Source of the DNA: Spartinivicinus poritis
Lineage (GTDB): Bacteria; Pseudomonadota; Gammaproteobacteria; Pseudomonadales; Zooshikellaceae
DNA length: 64,000 bases
Direction: 5' to 3'
NCBI RefSeq assembly: GCF_028858535.1
Contig: NZ_JAPMOU010000001.1
Location: 124,001-188,000, forward strand
Shown: one piece after another, positions 20,034-30,138 of the stretch
Numbering within the stretch: the stretch's first letter is position 1
How the letters are laid out: each line of letters starts with the position of its first letter
Position numbers and translations under genes: made by a program
The notes under the pieces: model-generated
What the model was told of the DNA's origin: nothing
The model's input: only the letters and a program-made list of their open reading frames with translations
Databases searched by the model: none

Positions 20034-20741
20034 TTAGTTTACAACCTCCTCATCATCAGGGATTTGTAGAACCAACTGAATATGTCGCTGTAAAAATGCT
20101 CGTATATATTCACGGCCATAGCGGCTTGGATCAAGCAAACAATAATACTCAGCTTCAACCACTACAGCCTTAGTCAATACGGCATCCAGCTCGGGCTTAG
20201 TTGTGCCTAGCAGCTGATAAAAGCGAGTTAGATCCTTTAACAGATTTTGATGATGCACATGCACTAACTGTCGTAAGTGAGAAGATCTCAGTGCTTCTAG
20301 TAAAAAAGCCTGTTCAGCAATCAACTCATCACGACGATCAGTCACTTGCTGTTCAATATAGCTTACGGCTAACTCAGTAAAATGCTTAAGCAACCGACGC
20401 TTAGTAGTATCTACTGACTCTGATTGCGACAACTGTTGTCTAATAGCTATTTCAGCTTCAATCCAAAAATTACTTAGTCTGGCATTTCCTAGCTCAACAA
20501 AGTAAGAAAAGGTGTCACTAATTAAATCATTTATATCCTTAAAATAGTAAGTCGTTGCTGATAATGGTACGTTAGCGGCTTTAGCAATTGCTCGGTGGCG
20601 AACGCCACGTACCCCTTCCTTGATTACAATATTAAGTGCTGCTTCTAAAATAGCTCGGCGTCTTTGCTCACTCCCTACACGACTGGCTTTACGACCTTGG
20701 TAAGGAATGGTTTGCGCTAGCTGCTCCCTTAATTCAGACAT
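20034..20741 (-). CDS. TetR/AcrR-family transcriptional regulator
   Basis: A 235-residue repressor-type protein. The HTH is at about residues 28-75, with ILEAALNIVIKEGVRGVRHRA leading into IAKAANVPLSATTYYFKDIND, the usual TetR recognition-helix signature. The remaining helical part is the ligand and dimer domain; it is unusually rich in Glu and Gln, and no ligand can be inferred. No target gene is divergent: the upstream neighbour, lysS, runs in the same direction. A 9-bp inverted repeat at 20794-20828 upstream of the start is a candidate self-regulatory operator. Confidence 0.88.
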   Translation of the reverse strand: MSELREQLAQTIPYQGRKASRVGSEQRRRAILEAALNIVIKEGVRGVRHRAIAKAANVPLSATTYYFKDINDLISDTFSYFVELGNARLSNFWIEAEIAIRQQLSQSESVDTTKRRLLKHFTELAVSYIEQQVTDRRDELIAEQAFLLEALRSSHLRQLVHVHHQNLLKDLTRFYQLLGTTKPELDAVLTKAVVVEAEYYCLLDPSRYGREYIRAFLQRHIQLVLQIPDDEEVVN

Positions 20742-20793
20742 GATTAGTAAGATCCCGTCACTGTACTTTTTTACTGCTCAAGAAAACGGCTTG

Positions 20794-20828
20794 TTATTGA
20801 TATGGCAGTACTTACTAACTATCAATAA
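20794..20828. promoter_or_regulatory. Candidate operator upstream of the TetR gene
   Basis: A perfect 9-bp inverted repeat, TTATTGATA and TATCAATAA, separated by 17 nt, lies about 50-90 nt upstream of the regulator start. The spacing is wide for a TetR operator, so this is only a candidate. Confidence 0.35.
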
Positions 20829-21069
20829 ACCGGATGAGCGATTTTTAGTTTTGTTTATAAAATATGCTTTGACTTTAAAAGCACTTAAAGCCTTGAACTG
20901 ATAAAAACTCAAACCAGTAAAAGTCGAATAACAAGCTAATCATCAGACAAACATAAGCCTTATTAAAAAGACTACTGAATGAGTGACTACAGTCAGAACT
21001 GAGTAAAAGTGCTTTTAACGTTGAAAGCACCTTAATAATAATTATTAAGGCGACAGTGTAAGGATAACT

Positions 21070-21095
21070 GACCATTGAGCCACAACTCAATGGTC
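21070..21095 (-). terminator. Hairpin downstream of lysS
   Basis: A perfect 10-bp stem, GACCATTGAG/CTCAATGGTC, with a 6-nt loop starts 8 nt after the lysS stop. The strand following it is only weakly U-rich, so termination efficiency is uncertain. Confidence 0.55.
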
Positions 21096-21102
21096 AAATG
21101 CG

Positions 21103-22608
21103 TCAAATTTCAGTTTGAGGTCTCATGTGGGGAAAAAGTAGCACATCACGAATAGAAGCAGAGTTGGTAAATAGCATAACTAAACGATCGATGCCAATAC
21201 CCTCTCCTGCAGTAGGCGGTAAGCCATATTCCAGTGCATTGATGTAATCGGCATCATAGTGCATGGCTTCATCATCACCTGCTTCTTTTTCAGCTACTTG
21301 CTGCTGGAAACGCTCAGCCTGGTCTTCTGGATCATTTAACTCAGAAAAACCATTGGCGATTTCTCGACCGCCCACAAAAAACTCAAACCGATCAGTCACA
21401 AACGGGTTGTCATCATTGCGACGGGCTAATGGAGAAACTTCCGTTGGGTATTCAGTAATAAATGTCGGCTGATCTAAACGATGCTCAACGGTTTTTTCAA
21501 AAATTTCTATCTGTACTTTACCCAGGCCATAACTGTCTTTTAATGGGATATCCAGTTTTTCAGCCACTTTACGAGCAGACTCAAGATTATCAATATCGCT
21601 GGCTGTTAATTCTGCATTAAAGTGCAAAATAGAATCAAATACCGTCATCCGCTGAAATGGCTTAGCAAAATCATAAGTACTCCCTTGATAAGTCACTTCT
21701 GTGTTACCAAGCACTTGCTGAGTAACTGTACGCAACATGTCTTCTGTTAAGTCCATTAAGTCATGGTAATCTGCATAAGCCTGGTAAAACTCCAGCATCG
21801 TAAATTCCGGGTTATGGCGGGTTGATAAGCCTTCATTACGGAAGTTCCGATTTATTTCATAAACCCGCTCAAAACCACCTACTACAAGACGCTTGAGGTA
21901 TAACTCTGGCGCAATACGTAAATACATATCAATATCCAGGCTATTATGGTGCGTAATAAATGGTTTTGCTGCTGCACCACCGGGAATCACTTGTAGCATT
22001 GGTGTTTCCACTTCCATAAATGCCTGATTATTTAAATATTGGCGGATCGCTGCCACAATTTGGGTTCTAACTGTAAATACCTGACGTGATTCGTCATTGA
22101 CAATTAAGTCGACGTAACGCTGGCGGTAGCGCATTTCAGTATCTTCCAGACCTTTATGCTTATCTGGCAGCGGACGCAGTGCTTTGGTCAATAATTGCAC
22201 CGACTCCATATCCACATAAAGGTCACCTTTACCAGAGCGCTGCAAAGTGCCTTCAGCACCAATAATATCCCCTAAATCCCAGGTTTTAATATCGGTTAGT
22301 ACATCTTTAGCCAACACTTTACGATTAACATATACCTGAATCCGGTCACTGGTATCCTGGATAACCATAAAAGCACCCCGGTTCAGCATAATACGACCAG
22401 CGATTTTTACCCGAATGCCTGCTTCAGCCAGCTCTTCCTTCGATTTATCCTTGTATTTAGCTTGTAAATCTCCGGCTAAGCTATCGCGCCGAAAACTATT
22501 GGGGAAAGCATTACGCTCCTCCCGAATAGCTGCTAACTTTTCCCGGCGCAATGCAATCAGCTTATTTTCATCCTGTTGCTCAACTGCATTCTGAGTATCT
22601 TCAGTCAT
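21103..22608 (-). CDS. lysS: Lysyl-tRNA synthetase, class II
   Basis: Charges tRNALys with lysine. The 501-residue protein has an N-terminal OB-fold anticodon-binding domain at about 60-150 ([20 protein letters not shown]) and a class II catalytic core with motif 1 around FMEVETPML, motif 2 [14 protein letters not shown], and motif 3 [11 protein letters not shown] near the C-terminus. ATG 22608 follows GGTAACC; no better start exists. It is directly downstream of prfB on the same strand, as in E. coli and many gammaproteobacteria where prfB and lysS form one operon. Confidence 0.97.
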   Translation of the reverse strand: MTEDTQNAVEQQDENKLIALRREKLAAIREERNAFPNSFRRDSLAGDLQAKYKDKSKEELAEAGIRVKIAGRIMLNRGAFMVIQDTSDRIQVYVNRKVLAKDVLTDIKTWDLGDIIGAEGTLQRSGKGDLYVDMESVQLLTKALRPLPDKHKGLEDTEMRYRQRYVDLIVNDESRQVFTVRTQIVAAIRQYLNNQAFMEVETPMLQVIPGGAAAKPFITHHNSLDIDMYLRIAPELYLKRLVVGGFERVYEINRNFRNEGLSTRHNPEFTMLEFYQAYADYHDLMDLTEDMLRTVTQQVLGNTEVTYQGSTYDFAKPFQRMTVFDSILHFNAELTASDIDNLESARKVAEKLDIPLKDSYGLGKVQIEIFEKTVEHRLDQPTFITEYPTEVSPLARRNDDNPFVTDRFEFFVGGREIANGFSELNDPEDQAERFQQQVAEKEAGDDEAMHYDADYINALEYGLPPTAGEGIGIDRLVMLFTNSASIRDVLLFPHMRPQTEI

Positions 22609-22707
22609 ACGGGTTACCTGTTATTACATTACTTACTTTAATCGCTCAAGACGATTTTCATTGGCTGTTAACGCCTGCTATACCCACTACTGCTTTAATG
22701 GGTAAAA

Positions 22708-23806
22708 TCACAAACCTTTCTTTAAGCTTGCCTCAATAAATTTATCAAGGTCACCATCTAATACAGCATTACAATTTGAGGTTTCCACCCCAGTTCGTAA
22801 GTCTTTAATTCTGGATGAGTCCAGCACATAGGAGCGAATTTGACTGCCCCAACCAATATCAGATTTACTGTCTTCTAATGCCTGCTGCTCTGCCGTACGC
22901 TTCTGCATTTCTTGCTCATACAACTTAGCTTTTAACTGTTGCATGGCTTTATCTTTGTTTTGATGCTGCGAGCGCTGGTTTTGACACTGAACAACAATGC
23001 CCGAAGGTAAGTGAGTAATCCTGATGGCTGAATCTGTCGTATTAACGTGCTGACCACCAGCCCCACTGGAGCGATAGGTATCAATCCGCAAATCAGCCGG
23101 ATTAATATCTACTTCAATATCTTCGTCAATTTCAGGGGAAACAAAGACGGAGGCAAATGAGGTATGTCGACGATTACCAGAATCAAAAGGTGACTTTCTC
23201 ACTAATCGATGTACGCCAGTTTCAGTTCTAAGCCAGCCAAATGCATAATCACCCGAAAACTGGATGGTGGCACTTTTAATCCCAGCCACATCACCGGCAG
23301 ATACTTCAATCAAGTCAGTTTTAAAGCCTTTTTGCTCACCCCAACGCAAATACATCCGTAGTAACATATTGGCCCAGTCCTGGGCTTCCGTTCCACCAGA
23401 TCCTGCCTGAATATCCAGGTAGGCATTATTGGGGTCCATCTGGCCAGAAAACATTCGCCGGAACTCAAGCTGGCCAAGTAAGCTCGACATCTCACTTAGC
23501 TCAGCCTCTACTTCTGTTACTGAGTCAGGATCATTTTCATCAATCGCCATATCCAGTAACTCTTTAGCATCATCAACACCTTGAGAGAGTTTATCAATTG
23601 TGCCGACGACTGACTCTAACTGAGACCTTTCTTTACCTAGTGCCTGCGCCCGCTCAGGTTCATTCCAGACACTAGGGTCTTCAAGCTCACGTTCAACTTC
23701 GACTAGCCGCTCCTGCTTGCCAGCATAGTCAAAGATACCCCCTCAGCACCTCAGTACGGCGCTTTAAATCATCAATCGTTTGCAGGATTGGATTAATTTC
23801 TTGCAT
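22708..23806 (-). CDS. prfB: Peptide chain release factor 2 with programmed +1 frameshift
   Basis: RF2 terminates translation at UGA and UAA. The gene is split over two frames: ATG 23806 opens a 25-codon frame ending at an in-frame TGA (23731-23729), and translation continues after a +1 slip at CTT TGA C into the main frame. An AGGGGG internal Shine-Dalgarno lies just before TATCTTTGAC. The TGA is codon 26 and the joined product is 365 residues, both as in E. coli. The GGQ motif is in [15 protein letters not shown]. High RF2 terminates at the TGA; low RF2 allows the slip, giving autoregulation. The broken frame is therefore functional, not a pseudogene. Confidence 0.97.
23729..23745 (-). promoter_or_regulatory. 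RF2 programmed frameshift signal
   Basis: On the minus strand AGGGGG is followed immediately by TATCTTTGAC. This combines the internal Shine-Dalgarno-like stimulator, the slippery CTT codon and the poor-context UGA, the recoding signature established for bacterial prfB. Confidence 0.95.
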
Positions 23807-23906
23807 TGAGAATAGTTTCCAAAAAAATCTTGCGTAAAAAAACTGGCATTTTAACTGAATGCCAGTCATTTAGAAATGGAGAATTAGTGCCTGCTGGCGT
23901 TTAAGC

Positions 23907-25652
23907 CTAGTTAGTTAATGAAGGCTTTACAGGCTCAATATACTCAACCATCAGCTGTAAATTCTGCTTGCCTCGAAAGTAGTTCACATCAAGCCTATAG
24001 GCTAATTTTACTTGGGCAATAGACTGATCAGGCCACACAGCTAAATCGATATTAAAAGCAATAGCATCAACGAATAGCTCTCCACTAAGGTGTTTTACTA
24101 ATAATTTTAAGTGCTTCTCGCCCACTATACGCTGCTGAATAACTTGAAAATTCCCTTGAAAAACCGGCTCAGGAAAATGCTGCCCCCAAGGCCCAGCTTC
24201 TCTAATCAGAGATGCCAGATACAAATTAATTTCATGACAGCCTAACTCACCATCAGTTAACACTTCCGCTTCGAGCTGCTCTTTAGTCAACTGGCTGGCA
24301 GCAACCTCCTGAAAGGCCTGACTAAAAGCAGCAAAGTTTTCATGTTTGATACTAAGACCTGCCGCCATTGCATGACCGCCAAACTTAATGATCAATTCAG
24401 GGTATTTTTTATCCACAATATCCAATGCATCGCGGATATGAAAACCAGGGATAGATCGTGCAGAACCTTTAATTTCACCATTATCCCCTTCCGCAAAAGC
24501 AATCACAGGGCGATGGGTTCGCTCTTTAATTCGGGCAGCTAAAATGCCAATAACACCTTGATGCCAGGCAGCATCAAATAAGCAAATACCCGTTGGCAGC
24601 TGCTCCTCTTGATCCAGTTGTAACCGCTGTAATTCAGTTAACGCCTGTTGCTGCATATCAGACTCGATTTGCTTGCGATCACGATTTAATTCATCCAGTT
24701 GAAAAGCAATTTCCCTTGCTCGCTGATGATCATTTGTTAACAGGCACTCAATACCCAGGGACATATCATCCAAACGCCCAGCCGCATTTAGTCTTGGCCC
24801 AACGGCAAAACCCAGATCGGTTGCAACCAGTTGTTCCCGGTGCCGTCCAGCCACTTCGATAAGCGCTAAAATACCTGGCCTGGCTTTTCCTGCACGAATC
24901 CGTTTCAACCCCTGCTGAACCAGTATTCGATTATTGTCATCCAGCGGTACCACATCAGCGACCGTTCCTAGTGCCACAATATCCAGAAAATTTGCCATAT
25001 TGGGTTCTAGTCGATTAGCAAACCAACCCCGCTCACGAAGGTGCTGTCTGAGCGCTACCATCACATAAAAAATCACACCAACCCCAGCAGGATTACGACT
25101 GGGAAAATCACATCCAGGCTGATTGGGATTTACAATAGCATCAGCTTGGGGCAGTTCAGCACCCGCTAAATGGTGGTCAGTGACTACCACCTTAATTCCT
25201 TGCTCTTTTGCGAATTCTACCCCGGCAATACTGGAGATCCCATTATCAACTGTAATGATTAATTCAGGCTGATACTTCAGTGCTTCTACAACAATTTCTG
25301 GCGATAAGCCATAGCCATACTCAAACCGGTTCGGTACTAAATAGTTAACTTTTTCTGCACCCAATGCATTCAGTGCTAACACAGCCAAAGCACTACTGGT
25401 TGCTCCGTCAGCATCAAAGTCACCTACAATCAAAATTTGTTGTTGAGCCTCAATAGCCTCTGCAATTATCTCAACAGCACGCTCAATTCCTTTAAATGAA
25501 GTAAATGATAAGAGAGCTTGCAGAGAATGATTCAGTTGTTTTTCTTCACTGACTCCTCGCGCCGCATAAATACGTTGCAAAACAGGGGAGAGAGAATCAG
25601 AAAACTGGCATTGGCTAAGGTCAAAAGAGCGTTGGGTTATGCGTTTTTGCAT
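23907..25652 (-). CDS. recJ: Single-stranded-DNA-specific exonuclease RecJ
   Basis: 5'-3' exonuclease on single-stranded DNA, used in recombination and mismatch repair. DHH-family metal motifs are clear: DFDADGATSS (motif I), VDNGISS (motif II) and DHHLAGAELPQADAIVNP (motif III), followed by the DHHA1 part with GSARSIPGFHIRDAL and KFGGHAMAAGL. Length 581 matches E. coli RecJ (577). ATG 25652 is followed by QKRITQRS. It is upstream of prfB on the same strand, an order conserved in the gammaproteobacteria. A perfect 18-bp stem lies about 90 nt upstream. Confidence 0.97.
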   Translation of the reverse strand: MQKRITQRSFDLSQCQFSDSLSPVLQRIYAARGVSEEKQLNHSLQALLSFTSFKGIERAVEIIAEAIEAQQQILIVGDFDADGATSSALAVLALNALGAEKVNYLVPNRFEYGYGLSPEIVVEALKYQPELIITVDNGISSIAGVEFAKEQGIKVVVTDHHLAGAELPQADAIVNPNQPGCDFPSRNPAGVGVIFYVMVALRQHLRERGWFANRLEPNMANFLDIVALGTVADVVPLDDNNRILVQQGLKRIRAGKARPGILALIEVAGRHREQLVATDLGFAVGPRLNAAGRLDDMSLGIECLLTNDHQRAREIAFQLDELNRDRKQIESDMQQQALTELQRLQLDQEEQLPTGICLFDAAWHQGVIGILAARIKERTHRPVIAFAEGDNGEIKGSARSIPGFHIRDALDIVDKKYPELIIKFGGHAMAAGLSIKHENFAAFSQAFQEVAASQLTKEQLEAEVLTDGELGCHEINLYLASLIREAGPWGQHFPEPVFQGNFQVIQQRIVGEKHLKLLVKHLSGELFVDAIAFNIDLAVWPDQSIAQVKLAYRLDVNYFRGKQNLQLMVEYIEPVKPSLTN

Positions 25653-25740
25653 AGAGGCTTTCTATAAAGGTGTCTGACTAACAATTGCTTGAAGAATATG
25701 AGCTGTATTTTTTTACTTGAGAAAGGTAAATACCTATCTC

Positions 25741-25783
25741 TTAAGGAGACCGCTAAAAATAAACATTTTAGCGGTCTCCTTAA
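25741..25783. repeat. Perfect 18-bp inverted repeat between thrC and recJ
   Basis: Arms TTAAGGAGACCGCTAAAA (25741-25758) and TTTTAGCGGTCTCCTTAA (25766-25783) enclose a 7-nt loop. Neither direction shows a U-run directly after the stem, so it is not a textbook terminator. It may still end thrC transcripts or block readthrough into recJ. Confidence 0.7.
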
Positions 25784-25852
25784 ATAAATATAGTTTATAT
25801 ACCCAAAGCGTAGAGCTCAATCATTCTCGAAGGGTATAAGCTCATCTATTTT

Positions 25853-27256
25853 TTATTTAAAAAAACGCCCGTGAGTTTGGATATACTGCTGTACATCTGT
25901 CAGTTTATTTTCCAGCACCTGATAGTGTTCTTGCCGCTCAAATAAATCGGTTAAGTGATGAGGTAGCTCAGGGCTAGCCAAACCAGCTTGAACAATAGCA
26001 TCAGGAAATTTCACTGGATGTGCCGTTGCCAACGTTATCATTGGGTTGACTTGGCTATTTCGACAACGTCGAGCTGCTTTTACGCCTATTGCGGTATGAG
26101 GATCTAGTAAGTAACCTGTTTCAGCATAAACCTGTTTAATGGTAGCAACTGTCTCTTCATCTGATACCCGGCAACTACTGAACAACTGTTGTGCTTGTTC
26201 CCAGCGGTAAGGCTCAATACTCATAGTGCCTTGTACGTTAAACTGCTCCATTAGAGTTGCAATTGCTTGCCCATCACGACCATGCAAATCAAACAGTAAA
26301 CGTTCAAAATTGCTGGAAATCATAATATCCATACTAGGCGATAAGGTTGGATGCAGCTGCTCTTTAGCATACTGATTACCACTGATAAACCGGTGCAATA
26401 TATCATTGCGGTTAGTGGCCACGACTAGCTGATTAATTGGTAAGCCCATCTGTCTGGCAATATAGCCTGCGAAAATATCACCAAAGTTGCCAGTTGGCAC
26501 AGAAAAACTAACACTACGATGTGGGGCTCCTAAATGAATTGCAGCATAAAAATAGTACACCACTTGCGCCATAATTCTGGCCCAGTTAATCGAGTTCACT
26601 GCAACCAAGCGCGCTTTGTTTTGCAAAAAGTTTTGGTTAGCAAAACAGGTTTTAACCATGGCCTGGCAGTCGTCAAAATTACCGTCAATAGCCAAATTAA
26701 AAACATTATCGCTAATAACTGTGGTCATTTGCCGGCGCTGAACTTCTGACACACGATTATGAGGATGCATAATAAAAATATCGACATTTTCACAAGGGCG
26801 GCATCCTTCAATTGCAGCAGAGCCTGTATCTCCAGACGTAGCACCAACAATCACTGCTCGCTCATCACGCTTAGCAAGCACGTAATCTAGTAGTCGACCC
26901 AATAATTGCAGAGCAAAATCTTTAAACGCCAAAGTAGGACCATGAAATAACTCCATCACCCACTCATTAGCCGCCAATTGTTGCATAGGGGCTATCGCCG
27001 TATGACTAAAACTGGCATAAGTGTCTTGAATAATCTTGTGTAAATCTTGAGTAGGAATGCTATCGGCAACAAAAGGGGTAATAACTTGTTCAGCAAGTTC
27101 CGCATAATTTAAACTTGCCCACTCTGCTATTTGCTCAGGTAAAAATTTAGGCAAGGTTTCCGGCACATACAGACCACCATCACTAGCTAGTCCCGCCAGT
27201 AAGACATCCTCAAAGTTCAACGCAGGCGCCTGCCCACGGGTACTTATATACTTCAC
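25853..27256 (-). CDS. thrC: Threonine synthase
   Basis: PLP enzyme converting O-phosphohomoserine to threonine. The N-terminal MKYISTRGQAP and GLASDGGLYVPE segments are typical of the family. The PLP lysine lies in HGPTLAFKDFALQLLGR, and the phosphate-binding and substrate elements GATSGDTGSAA and SVPTGNFGDIFAGY are present. Length 467 is that of the long, ~450-residue threonine synthase class found in Pseudomonas. It is about 100 nt downstream of hom on the same strand, so both are probably co-transcribed. I see no leader peptide or attenuator. Confidence 0.97.
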   Translation of the reverse strand: MKYISTRGQAPALNFEDVLLAGLASDGGLYVPETLPKFLPEQIAEWASLNYAELAEQVITPFVADSIPTQDLHKIIQDTYASFSHTAIAPMQQLAANEWVMELFHGPTLAFKDFALQLLGRLLDYVLAKRDERAVIVGATSGDTGSAAIEGCRPCENVDIFIMHPHNRVSEVQRRQMTTVISDNVFNLAIDGNFDDCQAMVKTCFANQNFLQNKARLVAVNSINWARIMAQVVYYFYAAIHLGAPHRSVSFSVPTGNFGDIFAGYIARQMGLPINQLVVATNRNDILHRFISGNQYAKEQLHPTLSPSMDIMISSNFERLLFDLHGRDGQAIATLMEQFNVQGTMSIEPYRWEQAQQLFSSCRVSDEETVATIKQVYAETGYLLDPHTAIGVKAARRCRNSQVNPMITLATAHPVKFPDAIVQAGLASPELPHHLTDLFERQEHYQVLENKLTDVQQYIQTHGRFFK

Positions 27257-27357
27257 AGTATTACCTATTATGGAATTTTACTTAATTAGTTTGTTGCTTA
27301 CACTATACCTTTTAGATCAGATTTTCTTGAAAGGTATAGTCTTTTATTAATCGCTTA

Positions 27358-28662
27358 TCAATGATTTAGGTGATCCATCCGAATAGTAACGACCTCACCC
27401 GACACATCAGCTAGTGCTTGAATAGAGTCAATTGCTGCCTTCATGTCTTTTTCTCGTACTTCTCTGGTTAGCATAAAGATATCGGCAAACTGCTCACCTT
27501 CAGGCACTTCTTTTTGATTAATCGCTTCAATATTAATATTTAAATCACTAAGAATACGGGTAATGTTTGCCATCACACCTGGGTGGTCTGCTGCCTGCAT
27601 TCTTAAGTAGTAAGCAGACTCCACTTCTTCAATATCAAGAATTTTAGTGTCATCAATTGCTTCTGGATGAAATGCTAAAGGGGCAACTACCGAAGATACT
27701 GAATCGATTGAGCGAGCCACATCGACAATATCTGCTACTACAGCAGAAGCGGTAGGCTCTGCACCAGCACCGGGACCATAATACATAGTTGGCCCAACGG
27801 CATCGGCATCGACCATCACCGCATTCATTACCCCATCAACTTTGGCAATTAACTTTGTATCAGGAATCAACGTTGGGTGTACTCTTAGCTCAATACCATC
27901 TGACTTGCGTCTGGCAATTCCCAGATGTTTGATTTGATAACCAAGCTCCTTGGCATGAGCTAAATCTTCTGGAGTAATCTGGCTAATGCCTTCGGTATAA
28001 GCCGCCTTAAACTGAAGTGGAACACCAAATGCAATGGATGCCAAAATAGTTAACTTATGTGCAGCGTCAATACCTTCTACATCAAATGTCGGGTCAGCTT
28101 CTGCATAGCCTAACGCTTGGGCTTCAGCCAAAACATCTGCAAACTCTCGCTTTTCCTTTGCCATAGCAGTCAGAATAAAGTTACCTGTACCATTGATAAT
28201 GCCAGCAATGGTATTAATCCGATTAGCTGCTAGCCCTTCACGAATGGCCTTAATTACAGGAATTCCACCCGCTACCGCAGCCTCATATGCGACAATAACT
28301 CCCTTTTCTGCTGCAGCTGCAAAGATTTCATTACCATGCTCAGCTATCAACGCCTTATTAGCTGTTACCACATGTTTACTATGTTGAATAGCCGTTAATA
28401 CCAGCTCTTTTGCGGTGTCATACCCCCCAATTAACTCAACCACAATATCTATGGCAGGGTTCTTGGCAACCTCAAAAATATCACGAGTTATATTGATGGA
28501 CGAAAGATTACAAGCAGGATTATCCCGTCTTGCTCCCACCTGCTCAATTACAAGCGCTCGACCAAGGCGACGCGCAATTTCTTCCGCATTGCGTTGTAAC
28601 ACATTGAATGTACCGCTACCCACGGTACCTAACCCACATATTCCTACTTTTACGGGCTTCAA
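27358..28662 (-). CDS. hom: Homoserine dehydrogenase
   Basis: NAD(P)-dependent reduction of aspartate semialdehyde to homoserine, the branch step to threonine and methionine. The 434-residue protein has a Rossmann motif GICGLGTVGSGTFNVL at the N-terminus, the catalytic signature around GIINGTGNFILTAM and AEADPTFDVEGIDAAHKL, and a C-terminal ACT regulatory domain from about 355 (YLRMQAADHPGVMANITRIL) for threonine feedback. It is the monofunctional type, not fused to aspartokinase. It lies between dsbC and thrC as in Pseudomonas. Confidence 0.97.
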   Translation of the reverse strand: MKPVKVGICGLGTVGSGTFNVLQRNAEEIARRLGRALVIEQVGARRDNPACNLSSINITRDIFEVAKNPAIDIVVELIGGYDTAKELVLTAIQHSKHVVTANKALIAEHGNEIFAAAAEKGVIVAYEAAVAGGIPVIKAIREGLAANRINTIAGIINGTGNFILTAMAKEKREFADVLAEAQALGYAEADPTFDVEGIDAAHKLTILASIAFGVPLQFKAAYTEGISQITPEDLAHAKELGYQIKHLGIARRKSDGIELRVHPTLIPDTKLIAKVDGVMNAVMVDADAVGPTMYYGPGAGAEPTASAVVADIVDVARSIDSVSSVVAPLAFHPEAIDDTKILDIEEVESAYYLRMQAADHPGVMANITRILSDLNINIEAINQKEVPEGEQFADIFMLTREVREKDMKAAIDSIQALADVSGEVVTIRMDHLNH

Positions 28663-28951
28663 AATAGACCCCCAGTTGACTTAGCCATCATCAGATTAGG
28701 TATTTAAGAGCAACCCCAACCTCTTATATCAAGCCGGTTATTATAGCGCCATTAATCAATGTGTGGAGCAGGAATTGCAGAACAATTATTACTATGCAAA
28801 CAACATAACTGGAATAGTTAGCATGAGAATGCTAATTAGAGGGGCAAAAGCAAATAGAATACATAGGCCGTCGATATAATACACATAGCACTATACCGAC
28901 ACTAGAAAGTTATGGCTGACATCAAATCATACAAATGTCGGATAACTTATA

Positions 28952-29686
28952 TCACTTATTTTTAACGCCTAACAACTTAGCTAAGTTTTCAGCTGGCTGA
29001 TAACCTGGAATCAAACGTCCATCAGCCAAAACTAAGGCAGGTGTACCGCTTACACCAACCTGTAAGCCCAGCTTATATTGCTCTTCGACAGGGTTATCGC
29101 ACTTTTTACCTGCTACTTTTTGGCCTTTTTTCGCTTTGGTCATGGCATCCTTAGGATCCTTAGCACACCAGACATTTTCCATTATTGAATAGGCTGGGGA
29201 TTGTTTACCACCACGAGGAAACGCTAAATAACGGACTTCTATGCCCATTTTGTTAAGCTCTGGCACTTCGGTATGCAGCTTACGACAGTAGCCACAGTCG
29301 ACATCCGTGAATACAGTGACATGAGACTTGGCCTTACCCTCTGGAGAAAAAACTACCATCTTCTCTTTTGGTACACCATCAATTACCTTGGCTAGCGCCT
29401 TGCTTCGAGCCTGCTCAGTTAAGTTTGTCCATTTATTGCCGTCAATCTTTAACAGATCGCCACGAAACAGATAGCCACCATCAGCACTTGAGTAAACTAG
29501 CTGGCCACCAGAAAACTGTACTTCGTAGACCCCTTTCACTGGCGTTTCAGTAATTCGGTCTATTGTCACTTTACCACCCAGCTTACTTAACTTGGCTTTA
29601 ATCGCTTCCTCAGGAGAAGCCGCTATCGCTGAGCTTGCCACTAAAGCAATTGTTGCTCCAAGGGCTAATTTACGAAAGGGAGTCAT
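28952..29686 (-). CDS. dsbC: Thiol:disulfide interchange protein DsbC
   Basis: Periplasmic disulfide isomerase. A signal peptide (MTPFRKLALGATIALVASSAIA) precedes an N-terminal dimerisation domain and a thioredoxin-fold domain with active site CGYC in TDVDCGYCRKLH and the cis-proline loop SGTPALVLADG. A second Cys pair (WCAKD and KKCDNP) matches the structural disulfide of the family. Length 244 is typical. It lies between xerD and hom, the same order as in Pseudomonas; a 452-nt gap with a MITE-like element now separates it from xerD. Confidence 0.96.
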   Translation of the reverse strand: MTPFRKLALGATIALVASSAIAASPEEAIKAKLSKLGGKVTIDRITETPVKGVYEVQFSGGQLVYSSADGGYLFRGDLLKIDGNKWTNLTEQARSKALAKVIDGVPKEKMVVFSPEGKAKSHVTVFTDVDCGYCRKLHTEVPELNKMGIEVRYLAFPRGGKQSPAYSIMENVWCAKDPKDAMTKAKKGQKVAGKKCDNPVEEQYKLGLQVGVSGTPALVLADGRLIPGYQPAENLAKLLGVKNK

Positions 29687-30138
29687 ACAAATCCTCGTTG
29701 TGTTTTAAAATCCACCTGCACTAGAGAGAGAAAATAAAGCAAAAGGTTCCCTCCTACACGCGAGCAATTATAACAGATTGATTACTTGATTAAATTGCAC
29801 TTTCATCAAAGAAAATGTCGCCAAAGCAATGATTTGGGTAAGAACTACAGCCTGATTCATTGGTAGCAATACTAGGGCCTGTTAACACTATTTGAATCAC
29901 CACTGCCGGAAACTATTTTTTTGTCCAGCAAAGCACAAGGAATGCCGTGTAGCCATTCTACATAAACGACTTGTAACACAGCTGGGCGGAAAAATAGTCT
30001 CGGCCCAAAGGGTTGTGGCTGTAAAAGTGCTACTCGTTGTTGCTCACTGTTCATTTAGAATAACTAAACTTCTCGCTTCGCGCCTAGATTAGCGCTTTTA
30101 CAGTCACAACAGTGACGGTTCAAATAGTTTAACAGGCC
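29687..30138. other. 452-nt gap between dsbC and xerD
   Basis: The first 185 nt are AT-rich upstream sequence of dsbC. The remainder is a MITE-like element (29876-30138), described separately. Short ORFs inside the element lie on both strands and have no recognisable product or ribosome-binding site. Confidence 0.7.
29876..30138. mobile_element. MITE-like element at the xerD stop codon
   Basis: A 263-bp non-coding element. Its ends GGCCTGTTAACACTATTTGAA and TTCAAATAGTTTAACAGGCC are inverted copies apart from a one-base indel, and it is flanked by CTAG at 29872-29875 and 30139-30142, a probable target duplication. A second inverted pair, 30012-30030 and 30092-30110, lies inside. The right CTAG contains the TAG stop codon of xerD. 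The TIR and CTAG target resemble IS5-group preferences, but no transposase is present. Confidence 0.8.

Larger units (their letters stand above)
20742..21102. other. 361-nt gap between tetR-type gene and lysS
   Basis: AT-rich and without a convincing ORF. It holds the TTATTGATA/TATCAATAA inverted repeat (20794-20802 and 20820-20828), an AT palindrome CCTTAATAAT/ATTATTAAGG around 21029-21049, and the hairpin following lysS. I see nothing else in it. Confidence 0.6.

Noticed and set aside
23310-23550. Apparent shortened RF2 gene, as if the 5' end were broken
   Set aside because: The programmed frameshift signal upstream restores a full-length RF2, so it is not a pseudogene.
29872-30092. Short ORFs of 60-66 codons on both strands inside the xerD-dsbC gap
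   Set aside because: They lie entirely within a palindromic MITE-like element, mirror each other, and have no ribosome-binding site or recognisable product.
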